Below, one piece after another: positions 1-8,859 of a stretch of 49,450 bases of DNA. Source of the DNA: Vibrio hangzhouensis (GTDB lineage: Bacteria; Pseudomonadota; Gammaproteobacteria; Enterobacterales; Vibrionaceae); the NCBI RefSeq assembly GCF_900107935.1, contig NZ_FNVG01000030.1, positions 1 through 49,450 on the forward strand. The letters are read 5' to 3'. The position numbers were made by a program, and so were the translations under genes. The notes under the pieces are model-generated. The model did not search any database. It worked only from the letters and a program-made list of their open reading frames with translations, and was not told where the DNA came from. The first letter of the stretch is position 1. Every line of letters begins with the position of its first letter.

Positions 1-8
1 AAAACCCT

Positions 9-93
9 GGAGGGGTTCCCGAGTGGCCAAAGGGATCAGACTGTAAATCTGACGGCACTGCCTTCGATGGTTCGAATCCGTCCCCCTCCACCA
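9..93 (+). tRNA. tRNA-Tyr (anticodon GTA)
   Basis: An 85-nt class II tRNA with CCA encoded. The acceptor arms GGAGGGG and CCCCTCC pair, the anticodon loop CTGTAAATC carries GTA, a variable arm follows, and the T loop is GGTTCGAATCC. The long variable arm and GTA anticodon identify bacterial tRNA-Tyr. It lies at the window edge, so it may be the last gene of a tRNA cluster extending to the left. Confidence 0.97.
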
Positions 94-103
94 TACAACA
101 GAA

Positions 104-130
104 AGCCGACTCACTTGAGTCGGCTTTTTT
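104..130 (+). terminator. Rho-independent terminator of tRNA-Tyr
   Basis: A 10-bp perfect stem (AGCCGACTCA / TGAGTCGGCT) is followed directly by a run of T. It begins about 10 nt after the tRNA CCA end. Confidence 0.93.
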
Positions 131-171
131 GTATCTGAAACACGGTGTCATCAAACTTCGAGCCATCAAAG

Positions 172-193
172 CTGCCGATGTGTGCATCGGCAG
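172..193 (-). terminator. Hairpin downstream of the Omp85-type gene
   Basis: A perfect 9-bp inverted repeat (CTGCCGATG / CATCGGCAG) with a 4-nt loop sits 8 nt after the stop codon of the minus-strand gene. Only a short T-rich tail (CTTTG) follows, so termination may be weak. Confidence 0.55.
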
Positions 194-201
194 AAGGTCG
201 G

Positions 202-1374
202 TTAAAACACTTCATTTACATGAAAGTAGAAAGTCCCGCCATGTTCGCCATACCCGATATCGGCGCGTACATTAACTTTGTCTTTAATCTTTAACCGCAG
301 TCCTGTTCCGGCACTGGCCAGCGTCTTATCCCATAACCCAGACACATCTTCTGCGACCGTTCCCGCCGCCCCCCAGAACACCACTCCGACACGCCAGTAG
401 ACTGGCAAACGGTATTCCACCTGACCCATCATCATTTGATTGTCACGGTAACGACCCAGAATATAACCACGCATCGCATCGGCGCCACCTAAATCCGGTA
501 ATTGATTCCAGGGCACGTTACCCGACGTCAGATTCGCCTGAACTTGCCAGGCCAATAGCCCAGGTACGGGTGCCAGTGCGTGGTATTGAGACGCCTTAAG
601 CGAGTACTTACCAAAGTTTTCAGAGTGAGTAGCGTCGTGGTAAAAGCCAAGATCGGCTTGCAGCAACGTCCCTTTCGAAGCGTTAGTGACGTTATCACGG
701 GTATCGTAAACATTAGAAAGGAACACACCGTAACTGGTATTATCGGTCAGCTCCGAAGCCAGAGGCTCCGCACTCGGATCTTCAAACTCTTTGTCATGGG
801 GACGCACCGATTTAACGTTACCACCCACACCAACAAAGTAATCTCCTTTAACCCGGGTTAACCACGTCGGCTTAATATCCAGCACCTGTTCTTTAAAATT
901 GACCTTATTGTCATCTTGCTGGCCGTTGGCATAACCTCTACCGTAATAGACTGCAGCATCATCAAACAACTTCACATCAGTAAACACACGGTTGTCACCA
1001 GCGTTGTAAAAATGTTTATTGCTGAATGTGATTCCTATCGAACCATTGGTTGAGATGTAAGGATTAACCACCATAGATGAAGGTTGCCCGGCGCCCTCCT
1101 CAAGGTCGCCATACAGACCTACATACAATAATCCCACACCCAGGCCCTGCTCTGGCGTGTAGAACACCGCTGGTATGTAACTGGAGTTGAGACCTTTTTC
1201 AGGTTCATAGGCTTGCTCGGCACCAAAAACACCGAGCACGTTGTCCAGTGTTTCTGTAGTGGAATTAGACGTTGCTTCAAACAGAGGGACGATGTCTTCC
1301 TTGGCATGAAGTGGCGAGGCAGCCGAGAGAGCGGCGGCAGCAATAAGGGCGATGTGAGTCAGTTGGTGTCGCAT
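202..1374 (-). CDS. Omp85/BamA-type surface-antigen outer-membrane beta-barrel protein
   Basis: A predicted 390-residue exported protein. Residues 1-24 form a signal peptide ending in an ALSAASPLHA-like cleavage region. The rest has the alternating pattern of beta-strands and turns, with the bacterial surface antigen (Omp85 C-terminal) features GADAMRGYILGRYRDNQ near residue 300 and a terminal phenylalanine (HVNEVF), the usual recognition signal for the barrel-assembly machinery. No POTRA repeats are visible, so this is a barrel-only relative rather than BamA or TamA, which are far longer. The substrate is unknown; related short proteins have been discussed as patatin-like or lipid-related barrels. 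It is a single gene with its own terminator on each side. Confidence 0.8.
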   Translation of the reverse strand: MRHQLTHIALIAAAALSAASPLHAKEDIVPLFEATSNSTTETLDNVLGVFGAEQAYEPEKGLNSSYIPAVFYTPEQGLGVGLLYVGLYGDLEEGAGQPSSMVVNPYISTNGSIGITFSNKHFYNAGDNRVFTDVKLFDDAAVYYGRGYANGQQDDNKVNFKEQVLDIKPTWLTRVKGDYFVGVGGNVKSVRPHDKEFEDPSAEPLASELTDNTSYGVFLSNVYDTRDNVTNASKGTLLQADLGFYHDATHSENFGKYSLKASQYHALAPVPGLLAWQVQANLTSGNVPWNQLPDLGGADAMRGYILGRYRDNQMMMGQVEYRLPVYWRVGVVFWGAAGTVAEDVSGLWDKTLASAGTGLRLKIKDKVNVRADIGYGEHGGTFYFHVNEVF

Positions 1375-1457
1375 TGTGTGATAGTTAACAGCGAAAATGT
1401 GGGAAGAGATTATAAAGTAAAAACGATAGTTTATTGTGAATTATTCATCACCAATGT

Positions 1458-1490
1458 AAAAAAACGCAGCTTAACTAAGCTGCGTTTTTT
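1458..1490. terminator. Bidirectional-looking terminator between Tim44-like and Omp85-type genes
   Basis: An 11-bp inverted repeat (AACGCAGCTTA / TAAGCTGCGTT) is flanked by A-run and T-run on both sides. It lies 18 nt beyond the stop of the minus-strand Tim44-like gene and so should end that transcript before the next gene on the same strand. Confidence 0.88.
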
Positions 1491-1507
1491 GTCATCTGGT
1501 TCAAGGA

Positions 1508-2395
1508 TTAACCCTGAATCCCTACGATTAGCCATGGTGCGTTAGCGACCGTCAGATCGCGTTCCAGGTGCCAGATGTCCTCGATGTCTTCTTCGATGTT
1601 TTCGATTGCATCGCGATAACGACCCGAGAATTGCAGACTTAACTGTGCCTTATTGGCGTCATAGTCCGCGCGAACAATCTCAGCATCCACATACATGACG
1701 TCGGTATGTTGTTCTCCTTCCAGTTTTGCACGTTCTGTGATCAGATCCTGCAGCAGGCTTGGTGATACATACTCTTCAATTGTATGAAGTTCATTATGGT
1801 TCCAGGCTCCCTGAAGGATACGATAATGCTCGCGCGCGCCGTTAACAAAAGCGGCCTGATCAAAACCTGGTGGATAGTTGTGAGGAACGTCGCTATGACC
1901 GGCTGAACCAAAACCGCCCGCCGTCGCACCCGGTTGTGGCTGCTCGAAGCTCTGAAAGTTTGATTGTTGCTGGTCAAACTGGCTGCGAGGATTGTTACCA
2001 CCAAAGGCTGGCTGTTGGCGTTGCTGGTTCATACTGCCCTGCTTGGCGCCCAACATACCACGCATAAACTTGAAAATAACGAATGCAATCAAACCCAGGA
2101 TAAGAATATCCATGAAGTTGATGCCTTCAAACGCGCCACCAAAGAACGCCGCAAGCAGACCACCGGCTAACAAACCACCAAGCAGGCCTCCCATCAGTCC
2201 TTTCTTAGTGCTGCCAGCTTTTGTCTGGTCTTGACGACTGATGGTATTCGTATTCTGTTGTTGTTGCTTCGGAGCTGGAGCGGTTTTAAAACTCTTTCCG
2301 AAAGATTTACCGCCGCCGAATTTTTTCGCTTCAGCTACCGGGTTCACCGCGACTGCGAGTACAAGCAGTGCGACGAAGGAAAATAAACGTTTCAT
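1508..2395 (-). CDS. Tim44-like domain membrane protein
   Basis: 295 residues. An N-terminal signal sequence or membrane segment (residues 1-23) is followed by a glycine/lysine and glutamine-rich low-complexity stretch (about 24-65), then a glycine-rich hydrophobic segment (about 68-112: GLMGGLLGGLLAGGLLAAFF and an Ile/Leu/Phe stretch), a Gln/Asn-rich linker, and a C-terminal Tim44-type domain (about 175-295) ending HLERDLTVANAPWLIVGIQG. Bacterial Tim44-like proteins are inner-membrane anchored with a soluble lipid- or protein-binding domain; their role is not established. A plausible ribosome-binding site (AAAGG) precedes the ATG. Confidence 0.82.
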   Translation of the reverse strand: MKRLFSFVALLVLAVAVNPVAEAKKFGGGKSFGKSFKTAPAPKQQQQNTNTISRQDQTKAGSTKKGLMGGLLGGLLAGGLLAAFFGGAFEGINFMDILILGLIAFVIFKFMRGMLGAKQGSMNQQRQQPAFGGNNPRSQFDQQQSNFQSFEQPQPGATAGGFGSAGHSDVPHNYPPGFDQAAFVNGAREHYRILQGAWNHNELHTIEEYVSPSLLQDLITERAKLEGEQHTDVMYVDAEIVRADYDANKAQLSLQFSGRYRDAIENIEEDIEDIWHLERDLTVANAPWLIVGIQG

Positions 2396-2657
2396 TCTGG
2401 ACCTTTAATTATATTGTTACGCTATGGCGTACCACGATACATGGACTACAACCTAGGATGAATCATATACCGAGCTTAGCATTAAGTGAATCGCTATGAC
2501 GGTCCGACTTGTTTCAGGATATTGCACGTTTGTTACGGAACGTGGGTAACAACCTTTAATACGAGGTCGAACAAAGGCAATACAAGGCTTCATTAGTTGA
2601 CGCTTAATCATCCCGCCACTAAAATAACGAACTGTGTTCAATTAACGATGCGCAACC

Positions 2658-3248
2658 ATGGCCCGCAGAAACGATCATACTAGGGAAGAGCTTGTTGAGC
2701 TTACGCTCAGCACGGTAAAAGAGTACCTCAGTGAAAACTCACATCACACCCTTAGCCTTCGTAAGATCGCTACCCTTATCGGCTACGTTCCAAGCACATT
2801 GGTGAACGTTTTCGGCAGTTACAACTTACTGCTGTTGCATACCGTTGCTCGGACTCTGGACGAGTTGTCACTAGAAGCAAAGCAAGTGGTCGATGAAGCA
2901 GATAACGTTGAGCAAGCGCTGTATGGTCTGGCAGCATGCTATCACGACTTTGCCAAAAAGAACCCTTATCGATGGCAGTTAATATTTGAACACAACATGA
3001 ATGGCGACACGCTGCCAGAATGGCAGTCTCAGCGCATTGATGGTATGACTGGCATGCTGGAAAGTTTGTTGGCGGTTTATAAGCCCGAAAAATCGCACTC
3101 GGAAGTTTTGCGAGCAAGTCGTGTTCTGTGGGCGGGTGTACACGGAATCACTCTTCTGAGTGTGGACGATAAATTTTTTGCCTCAGAGCCCATTGATGGT
3201 GACGAGCTGATCAAAGATCTTATCTCGAAGTATTTACAGAGCTGGTAA
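2658..3248 (+). CDS. TetR/AcrR-family transcriptional regulator
   Basis: 196 residues, the usual TetR size. The N-terminal DNA-binding domain (about 8-60) shows the helix-turn-helix pattern TLSLRKIATLIGYVPSTLVN followed by the FGSYNLLL helix. The C-terminal ligand domain (about 75-190) contains an LWAGVHGITLLS segment, which resembles the WHG signature of one TetR C-terminal class. It lies 15 nt upstream of the MFS/PlsC fusion on the same strand, so the two are probably co-transcribed and the regulator likely controls that gene and itself. The ligand cannot be deduced; a fatty acid or lysophospholipid signal would fit the neighbour but is only inference. Confidence 0.88.
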   Translation: MARRNDHTREELVELTLSTVKEYLSENSHHTLSLRKIATLIGYVPSTLVNVFGSYNLLLLHTVARTLDELSLEAKQVVDEADNVEQALYGLAACYHDFAKKNPYRWQLIFEHNMNGDTLPEWQSQRIDGMTGMLESLLAVYKPEKSHSEVLRASRVLWAGVHGITLLSVDDKFFASEPIDGDELIKDLISKYLQSW

Positions 3249-3263
3249 TCAAAAGGAAAGGTA

Positions 3264-5138
3264 ATGCCGCACACCAAATCTGCGTCCTTGATGTCTCAAA
3301 GACGCTTTCTGCCCTATTTTATTACTCAGTTTTTTGGCGCGTTTAACGACAACATTTTCAAGAACGTTTTATTGTTATTCGTCGCTTTTGCCGGTCCACA
3401 AGTGCTGCCGGTATCGAGCAACCTATTTATTAACCTGGCAGCAGGTCTGTTCATTCTACCATTTTTCCTATTCTCAGCCTCTGCCGGTGTTCTGGCAGAT
3501 AAATACGAGAAGTCCTGGTTTATCCGTAAAGTGAAGATCGTGGAAATCGGCATAATGTGCCTCGGCGCAATCGGCTTTATCGCCGAAAGCTACGGCATTT
3601 TGTTGCTACTGTTATTTCTGATGGGAACCCAGTCTGCTTTCTTTGGCCCGGTCAAATATGCTCTGCTGCCTCAACAACTAAAGCCCAATGAATTACTGTC
3701 TGGCAACGCGCTGGTCGAAACGGGCACTTTTTTGGCCATACTTCTTGGCACTTTGGGAGCCGGCATTATTGCCTCAGCGGAAAACGCGAAAATCGTCGCC
3801 GCCGCCTGCGTGGTGATCTTTGCAGTGGCAGGTTATGTGTCCAGCCGCTCTATCCCAGAGGCACCAGCGGCAGCACCGGATCTTAAATTCCGCTGGCAAC
3901 CAATCAAGCAAACCAAAGAAACCCTTAAAATCGCTCATCAGGATCGCGTTGTCTTTCAATGTATTATGGCCATCAGCTGGTTCTGGTTCCTGGGCGCGGC
4001 TTATCTGACACAGTTCCCTAACTTCACAAAAATTCATCTGATGGGTAACGAAGCCGCTGTGTCGTTTCTTTTGGCTCTGTTCTCTGTGGGTATCGCGGCA
4101 GGTTCGATGCTGTGTGACAAGATGTCCAAGAATCGTATCGACATTGGCATTGTGCCGATTGGCAGCATCGGGATTACGGTCTTTGGCGCTCTGATGGCGC
4201 TAGCCGTGCCAGAAAGCCTACCTCCATTTGAATCTTTCAGTGAGTTTCTGGCACATAAAGCATTGTGGCCAGTGTTTGGTTACCTTCTGGCTCTTGGGGC
4301 ATCTGGCGGGCTGTTTATCGTGCCTTTGTATGCCTTAATGCAGCAACGAGCTAAAGAAACTGAACGTGCCCGAGTCATTGCAGCACTCAACATTTATAAC
4401 TCACTGTTTATGGTTGGTAGCGCGGTATTGGGCATTGTGTGCCTATCTGTGCTCAACCTGTCGATCGTTGAGCTATTCCTGATACTGGCTGCTCTTAACT
4501 TTTTGAAGGCCGCCTATCTTTTCCTTCAAGCGCCGATTTTTGTGGTCCGTTTTCTGGTCTGGATCATGACCAATGTAATGTATCGCATCACACATAAAAA
4601 CCTGCACCACCTGCCGCAACAGGGCGGTGCTCTGATTGTCTGCAATCACGTTAGCTACATGGATGCGCTGGTACTTAGTGCCGCAAGCCCACGCCTGATT
4701 CGCTTTGTGATGGAGGAAGATTACGCCAATTTCAGGCCCGTTCGTCGCTTCCTAAAACGCGCGGGCGTGATACCCATTTCCGCAAAACGTAAGGGCTCTA
4801 TTCGACGTGCGTTTGGAGATATTGAACATGCATTGTCACGTGGTGAAATAGTATGTATTTTCCCCGAGGGAAGATTAACCGCCGATGGTGAGATGAATGA
4901 GTTTATGCGTGGCATTGATATTGTGCTTAAACGCTCCCCCGTTCCTGTCATTCCAATGGCGCTTAAGGGGCTGTGGGGCAGCTACTTCAGCCGTCACAAA
5001 GGACGTGCCTGTAGAGGGTTTCCGACACGATTCAGAGCTAGACTGGAGCTTGAAGCAGGTACACCGGTCCCACCTGAAAACGCCTCCAGTCAGGCCATGT
5101 TTGACAAGGTGGCGGAACTTCGCGGTGACTACCGTTAA
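3264..5138 (+). CDS. MFS lysophospholipid-transporter/PlsC acyltransferase fusion
   Basis: 624 residues in two parts. Residues 1-425 form a Major Facilitator transporter with about 12 membrane segments, starting with the QFFGAFNDNIFKN motif typical of LplT-like lysophospholipid flippases. Residues about 430-624 form a 1-acylglycerol-phosphate acyltransferase with the catalytic NHxxxxD box (N461, H462, D467) and the FPEGR substrate motif (533-537). In Escherichia coli, LplT and Aas are separate proteins; here transport and re-acylation are joined, but the acyl-ACP synthetase half of Aas is absent. The likely role is import of lysophospholipid across the inner membrane and re-acylation. A good ribosome-binding site (AAAGGAAAGG) fixes the start. 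It is preceded by a TetR gene. Confidence 0.87.
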   Translation: MPHTKSASLMSQRRFLPYFITQFFGAFNDNIFKNVLLLFVAFAGPQVLPVSSNLFINLAAGLFILPFFLFSASAGVLADKYEKSWFIRKVKIVEIGIMCLGAIGFIAESYGILLLLLFLMGTQSAFFGPVKYALLPQQLKPNELLSGNALVETGTFLAILLGTLGAGIIASAENAKIVAAACVVIFAVAGYVSSRSIPEAPAAAPDLKFRWQPIKQTKETLKIAHQDRVVFQCIMAISWFWFLGAAYLTQFPNFTKIHLMGNEAAVSFLLALFSVGIAAGSMLCDKMSKNRIDIGIVPIGSIGITVFGALMALAVPESLPPFESFSEFLAHKALWPVFGYLLALGASGGLFIVPLYALMQQRAKETERARVIAALNIYNSLFMVGSAVLGIVCLSVLNLSIVELFLILAALNFLKAAYLFLQAPIFVVRFLVWIMTNVMYRITHKNLHHLPQQGGALIVCNHVSYMDALVLSAASPRLIRFVMEEDYANFRPVRRFLKRAGVIPISAKRKGSIRRAFGDIEHALSRGEIVCIFPEGRLTADGEMNEFMRGIDIVLKRSPVPVIPMALKGLWGSYFSRHKGRACRGFPTRFRARLELEAGTPVPPENASSQAMFDKVAELRGDYR

Positions 5139-5229
5139 AAGGCCGCGACAGACGTTAAGGTTTTCTGAACGCCTGTTAAATAATTTTAGGTTTTGTTGAC
5201 CAATATAAGTGAATACAATACCTGTAGCT

Positions 5230-5254
5230 GGCGAGAATGGGTTCTCGCCTTTTT
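5230..5254 (+). terminator. Terminator after the MFS/PlsC gene
   Basis: A perfect 8-bp stem (GGCGAGAA / TTCTCGCC) with a TGGG loop is followed by TTTTTG. It ends only 14 nt before the next start codon, so the yeiH promoter must overlap or precede this hairpin, or yeiH is expressed by read-through. Confidence 0.9.
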
Positions 5255-5268
5255 GTTAAAGGACCCTC

Positions 5269-6192
5269 ATGCTTAACCAGTTACGCGCATACCCTCTGTT
5301 TTTTGTTGCTATCCTAGTGTGCCTTACCCCGTGGGTTTCGTCTCCCGTTGCGCTGATTCTGGGCTTTTTGCTGACCACATTCAGTCTGGTGCCTACATCC
5401 CTGCCTCTGGCAAAGTTCACCAAAAAGCTGCTCGCTTATTCTATTGTAGGGCTGGGATTCGGCATTCAGCTCGATCAGGCTATGCAAGCCACGAGCGAAG
5501 GTATCGGTATTATCATTGCGACCATTCTCGGCACTCTGGTCATTGGCTGGTTCTTAGCTCGTCGTATGGGACTGGATAAACAAACGGGTTACCTGATCTC
5601 TTCCGGTACCGCGATATGTGGTGGCAGTGCCATCGCCGCCGTGGCGCCCGCTATCAATGCGGATGATGAAAAAATTGCTATCGCCCTGGCCACGGTATTT
5701 GTCCTCAACTCCGTCGCACTGTTTGTATTTCCGGTCATTGGCCATGCCCTCAGCCTGGATCAACACACCTTTGGCACCTGGACTGCCATTGCGATTCACG
5801 ATACCTCTTCCGTTGTCGGCGCGGCATCGGCCTATGGTGAAGAAGCTCTGACCACCGCGACCACACTGAAGTTAGCACGAGCCCTGTGGATCATCCCGGT
5901 GGCACTCATCAGTGCAGTCATCTTCAGCAATAAGCAAAATAAGATAACCATCCCTTACTTTATCCTTTTTTACTGCATCGCTATTCTCGTAAGTGACTAC
6001 TTACCTCAGTTTGAATTGGTATATCAAGGTGTATTTGAACTGTCGAAAAGATTGTTGGTGGTATGTCTGTTTTTGATTGGCTGCAGCATTTCCATTGAGA
6101 AGCTCAAGCAAGCCGGCAGTAAACCGATGCTGTTTGGTGTGACTATGTGGTTGTTGATCTCGTCGACTTCTCTAGCTTGGTTGCTGGCTTAG
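5269..6192 (+). CDS. YeiH/YadS-class (UPF0324) putative sulfate exporter family membrane protein
   Basis: 307 residues with about 9-10 hydrophobic segments through the whole length. The conserved UPF0324 signatures are present: SSGTAICGGSAIAAVAPAI (about 109-127) and IAIHDTSSVVGAASAYG (about 171-187). The family is annotated as putative sulfate exporters, but transport has been shown for few members. It is shorter than the E. coli homologue (about 349 residues), mainly at the N terminus. RBS AAAGGA lies 7 nt before the ATG, just after the upstream terminator. Its 3' end overlaps a small minus-strand ORF. Confidence 0.88.
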   Translation: MLNQLRAYPLFFVAILVCLTPWVSSPVALILGFLLTTFSLVPTSLPLAKFTKKLLAYSIVGLGFGIQLDQAMQATSEGIGIIIATILGTLVIGWFLARRMGLDKQTGYLISSGTAICGGSAIAAVAPAINADDEKIAIALATVFVLNSVALFVFPVIGHALSLDQHTFGTWTAIAIHDTSSVVGAASAYGEEALTTATTLKLARALWIIPVALISAVIFSNKQNKITIPYFILFYCIAILVSDYLPQFELVYQGVFELSKRLLVVCLFLIGCSISIEKLKQAGSKPMLFGVTMWLLISSTSLAWLLA

Positions 6193-6364
6193 AGTCAGCT
6201 ACGCGCCTCTTTTGGGCTCCAACCTCTTTTCCCTGCTTTACCTGGTAAAACAGCACTAGTGTGAGCAGAAACGCCGTGAGCTCAGCAAGAGCTCTGGTAA
6301 GGCCTTCTGTAGAAAATGCCAGAGCAAGCTGCAGTGCGATCGCGATAACCAGTAATTTATTCAT
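6143..6364 (-). CDS. Small hypothetical membrane protein downstream of menE
   Basis: 73 residues from the ATG at 6364, which has a well-placed AAGGTGAG ribosome-binding site; a GTG at 6376 would give 77 residues but lacks one. The first 44 residues are hydrophobic and form one or two membrane helices (MNKLLVIAIALQLALAF and LAELTAFLLTLVLFY). The tail is polar and basic (QKRR, TKLEKSTRSTTT). The last 50 bp overlap the 3' end of yeiH on the other strand. It lies 71 nt after menE on the same strand and could be read from the men transcript. I do not recognise the family; the good RBS and hydrophobic pattern favour a real gene. Confidence 0.5.
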   Translation of the reverse strand: MNKLLVIAIALQLALAFSTEGLTRALAELTAFLLTLVLFYQVKQGKEVGAQKRRVADSKPATKLEKSTRSTTT

Positions 6365-6435
6365 TCCGAAACTCACCTTAATTCCCTGTTGAGTATTATG
6401 GTGAGCCCGAGCAGCATTGAAAATTCAGTTTTGGA

Positions 6436-7827
6436 CTATGAAATAACTACATAATTGGACTGATGGGATGCCAGCCACTTTTTAACCTGAGCACGAGACA
6501 CCTTGATCCCCGACTGACTCAGGCTTTCAGGTATTAAAAAGTACGCTACCGGACATTTGAACTTCGCCAGCGATGACGTCAGGGCAAGGTTCATCTCAGC
6601 AACCTTCGGTGTCTGATCACTCTGCACCACCGCAACGCAGCGCGCACCAAACTCCTCATCTTCAACAGCGACAACGATACTCTGAGAAAGATTGGGCAGT
6701 GCATTTAACGCAGCTTCAACCTCTTCACAGTGAACATTTTCTCCACCAGAGATGAACAAGTTATCGGCTCGCCCAATGACACGCAGTTCCTCGCCAACCC
6801 ACTCTCCCAGATCTTTGGTATCAAACCAGTCATGAGTCAGCACAATGGGCTTCAGTTCACCTTGCCAGTAATAGCCCTTTGCCAGTGTGTCGCCGGCCAC
6901 CAAAATATGGCTTCCCTGTAACTTAACCTTGCGGCCGGGTAAAACTCTGCCTGAAGAAGGAATGTCGTCCACCCGTTTCGCTGTCACTGTCGATGCGGTT
7001 TCGGTCATGCCGTAACCCAGCCAAGTTTCAATATTGCGCTCCCGCGCTCTTGTAATCAGCGCACTAGGAATGTGGCTACCGCCAAGCAATACCCTTTTTA
7101 AATCGGTCGGCCAACGATTATCCACAATGCGTTTCAGTTGCGTGGCAACCAGAGAAGCGTGACTCACCCCTGCAATGTCTGATGCAAAATCCCCTGTGGC
7201 AATAGTCAGAGTGGCCCCAACACTTAACCAGCGCCAGACAATAGCCAGGCCCGAAACATGGTACATCGGCAAGCTTAACAGCCAGCTGTCACCTTTTACA
7301 AACCGGAACTTTTCCAAAAGCCCGTGTGCCGATGCTAAATGCTGAGCAGCACTGTGAACCACCGCTTTAGGGTGACCCGTTGAACCAGACGTAAAGATGA
7401 TCGATGCGATGTTTTCTACCTTTGAAGGGGCAGGGAGAGTCAGTGCACGACCTCGTGCTAATGAGACTGGGCCTGAATCGAGTCTATGAACGCTGGCATC
7501 CCGGCAATCCCAGAGCCAGGCGTTCTCGTCAGGCAAATACAGTGCAGCTAGCTTGATGGCCAACTGTTGCTCTGGCTGTTCAGCGATAATGGCAGGTCTC
7601 AGACCAAAAGAAAGGCAGGCTAAGTAAGCAAAGACTAACTTGCGCTCGGCTCTGCCCATGAGGCAAATCACCTGACCGGGAGTCAGTCCCGAGCATTGCA
7701 GCGTAGATTGCAAGCTGTCAATCTCGTGCACAACTTGCGCCCATGTCCAAGACTGTTCTGCGGTTACCAGAGCGATATCATCAGGAGCATAGGTTGCCCA
7801 ATGCTCCCATAACCTAAAGTCTGTCAC
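6436..7827 (-). CDS. menE: o-succinylbenzoate--CoA ligase
   Basis: 463 residues, an ANL-superfamily acyl-CoA synthetase that activates o-succinylbenzoate with ATP and CoA in menaquinone synthesis. The AMP-binding P-loop IIFTSGSTGHPKAVVHS (about 142-158), the A5 motif GYGMTETAS (about 272-280) and the hinge region GRADNLFISGGENV (about 353-366) are intact. A C-terminal lysine in the SQSGIKVSRAQVKKW stretch is the likely A10 adenylation lysine. It is the last clearly assigned gene of the men cluster and starts 3 nt after menC stops, so the two are translationally close. Confidence 0.95.
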   Translation of the reverse strand: MTDFRLWEHWATYAPDDIALVTAEQSWTWAQVVHEIDSLQSTLQCSGLTPGQVICLMGRAERKLVFAYLACLSFGLRPAIIAEQPEQQLAIKLAALYLPDENAWLWDCRDASVHRLDSGPVSLARGRALTLPAPSKVENIASIIFTSGSTGHPKAVVHSAAQHLASAHGLLEKFRFVKGDSWLLSLPMYHVSGLAIVWRWLSVGATLTIATGDFASDIAGVSHASLVATQLKRIVDNRWPTDLKRVLLGGSHIPSALITRARERNIETWLGYGMTETASTVTAKRVDDIPSSGRVLPGRKVKLQGSHILVAGDTLAKGYYWQGELKPIVLTHDWFDTKDLGEWVGEELRVIGRADNLFISGGENVHCEEVEAALNALPNLSQSIVVAVEDEEFGARCVAVVQSDQTPKVAEMNLALTSSLAKFKCPVAYFLIPESLSQSGIKVSRAQVKKWLASHQSNYVVIS

Positions 7828-7830
7828 CGG

Positions 7831-8832
7831 TTATACGTCCGTGGCAGGAGCCTGCCAATACAGCGTCTGATGGCTCAGTCTTTCGACGGGCAACAGACAA
7901 CCTGGCCACGGCGTTTCCAGTTGAGCACCAAAGAGTTGCATGGTATCTAGGCCCGGCGTTTCATCTGGCACCTGCCACTTGGCAAATCGAGCAAGTTGCC
8001 CAAGACCAATACTGGTTTCTAAACTGGAACTGATGATCACCTGAATCGCCTGACTCTTAGCCTCTTCAATAAGTCGAATGCATTTTTCGAAGCTGCCGAC
8101 CAGCGTCGGTTTGATAATCAGTGCTTTTACACCAGTTAACTCTTTCACCGCAAAGTCTGGTTCTTTGATGGCTGCCTGAAGGGTTTCATCCCAGGCAATC
8201 GCTATCCCGGTATCAATGGCAAATGACACGCTGTCACCGGGAGATTGGCAAGGCTCTTCGATGAAGGCAATACGCTGTCTGAGTGAAGGTGATATGTATT
8301 TAGCAAACTGTTTAGCTTTGTCCAAAGTCCATGCCCGATTGGCGTCGAGTCTCAACGTCAGATCCGGGATAGATTCCAGAAACAGGCTCACCAACATGCC
8401 ATCACGAATCGCTTCATAAAGCCCCACTTTGACCTTAGCCACTTTTTTGCCTTGCATATTATTTAGGATTGGGATGAGCTCATCCGGATCACCGCTGCAA
8501 AGAGGGGCTGCTCGATAATTTCCTTCCTGTGGCAAGGAGTGAGTGAGTTCCATCAGTGCGGCAGAAATTCCGAACGCCACTGACGGTGAACAAGTATCGA
8601 GGTCGATGGATTGTCCATGTACCCATTGTTCTAGCTGGCTCTGAGCTTCAATACCCGCTTGTTCAAGCGTTTCGGTACTGAAACCAGGTAATGGCGAGAT
8701 TTCGCCTAATGCTTTGTTTCCGTTTTCCGTGAGTTCAATGATCCAGCCGTCGCGCTGGCTGAGCTTTTGCTCTCTGAGGATAACACCACTGTCCATCGGC
8801 AGACTGTAGCGGTAGAGTTTTGCTTTTCTCAT
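7831..8832 (-). CDS. menC: o-succinylbenzoate synthase
   Basis: Enolase-superfamily enzyme that dehydrates SHCHC to o-succinylbenzoate. Barrel residues are visible: KVKVG (catalytic Lys region), LRLDANRAW (metal Asp), IEEPC (metal Glu), AWDET (metal Asp) and ALIIKPTLVG (second catalytic Lys). I chose the ATG at 8832 (333 residues, MRKAKLYRYSLPMDSG) because family members start at about this point; an ATG at 8850 adds six residues. A 186-bp gap with three inverted repeats separates it from menB, unlike the tight spacing elsewhere in the cluster. Confidence 0.93.
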   Translation of the reverse strand: MRKAKLYRYSLPMDSGVILREQKLSQRDGWIIELTENGNKALGEISPLPGFSTETLEQAGIEAQSQLEQWVHGQSIDLDTCSPSVAFGISAALMELTHSLPQEGNYRAAPLCSGDPDELIPILNNMQGKKVAKVKVGLYEAIRDGMLVSLFLESIPDLTLRLDANRAWTLDKAKQFAKYISPSLRQRIAFIEEPCQSPGDSVSFAIDTGIAIAWDETLQAAIKEPDFAVKELTGVKALIIKPTLVGSFEKCIRLIEEAKSQAIQVIISSSLETSIGLGQLARFAKWQVPDETPGLDTMQLFGAQLETPWPGCLLPVERLSHQTLYWQAPATDV

Positions 8833-8859
8833 TGTAGAGTCCCGCTTCATAAGAAGTCC

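Noticed and set aside
2453..2641. 62-residue minus-strand ORF between the Tim44-like and TetR genes
   Set aside because: Lies in a divergent promoter region with no ribosome-binding site or recognisable composition.
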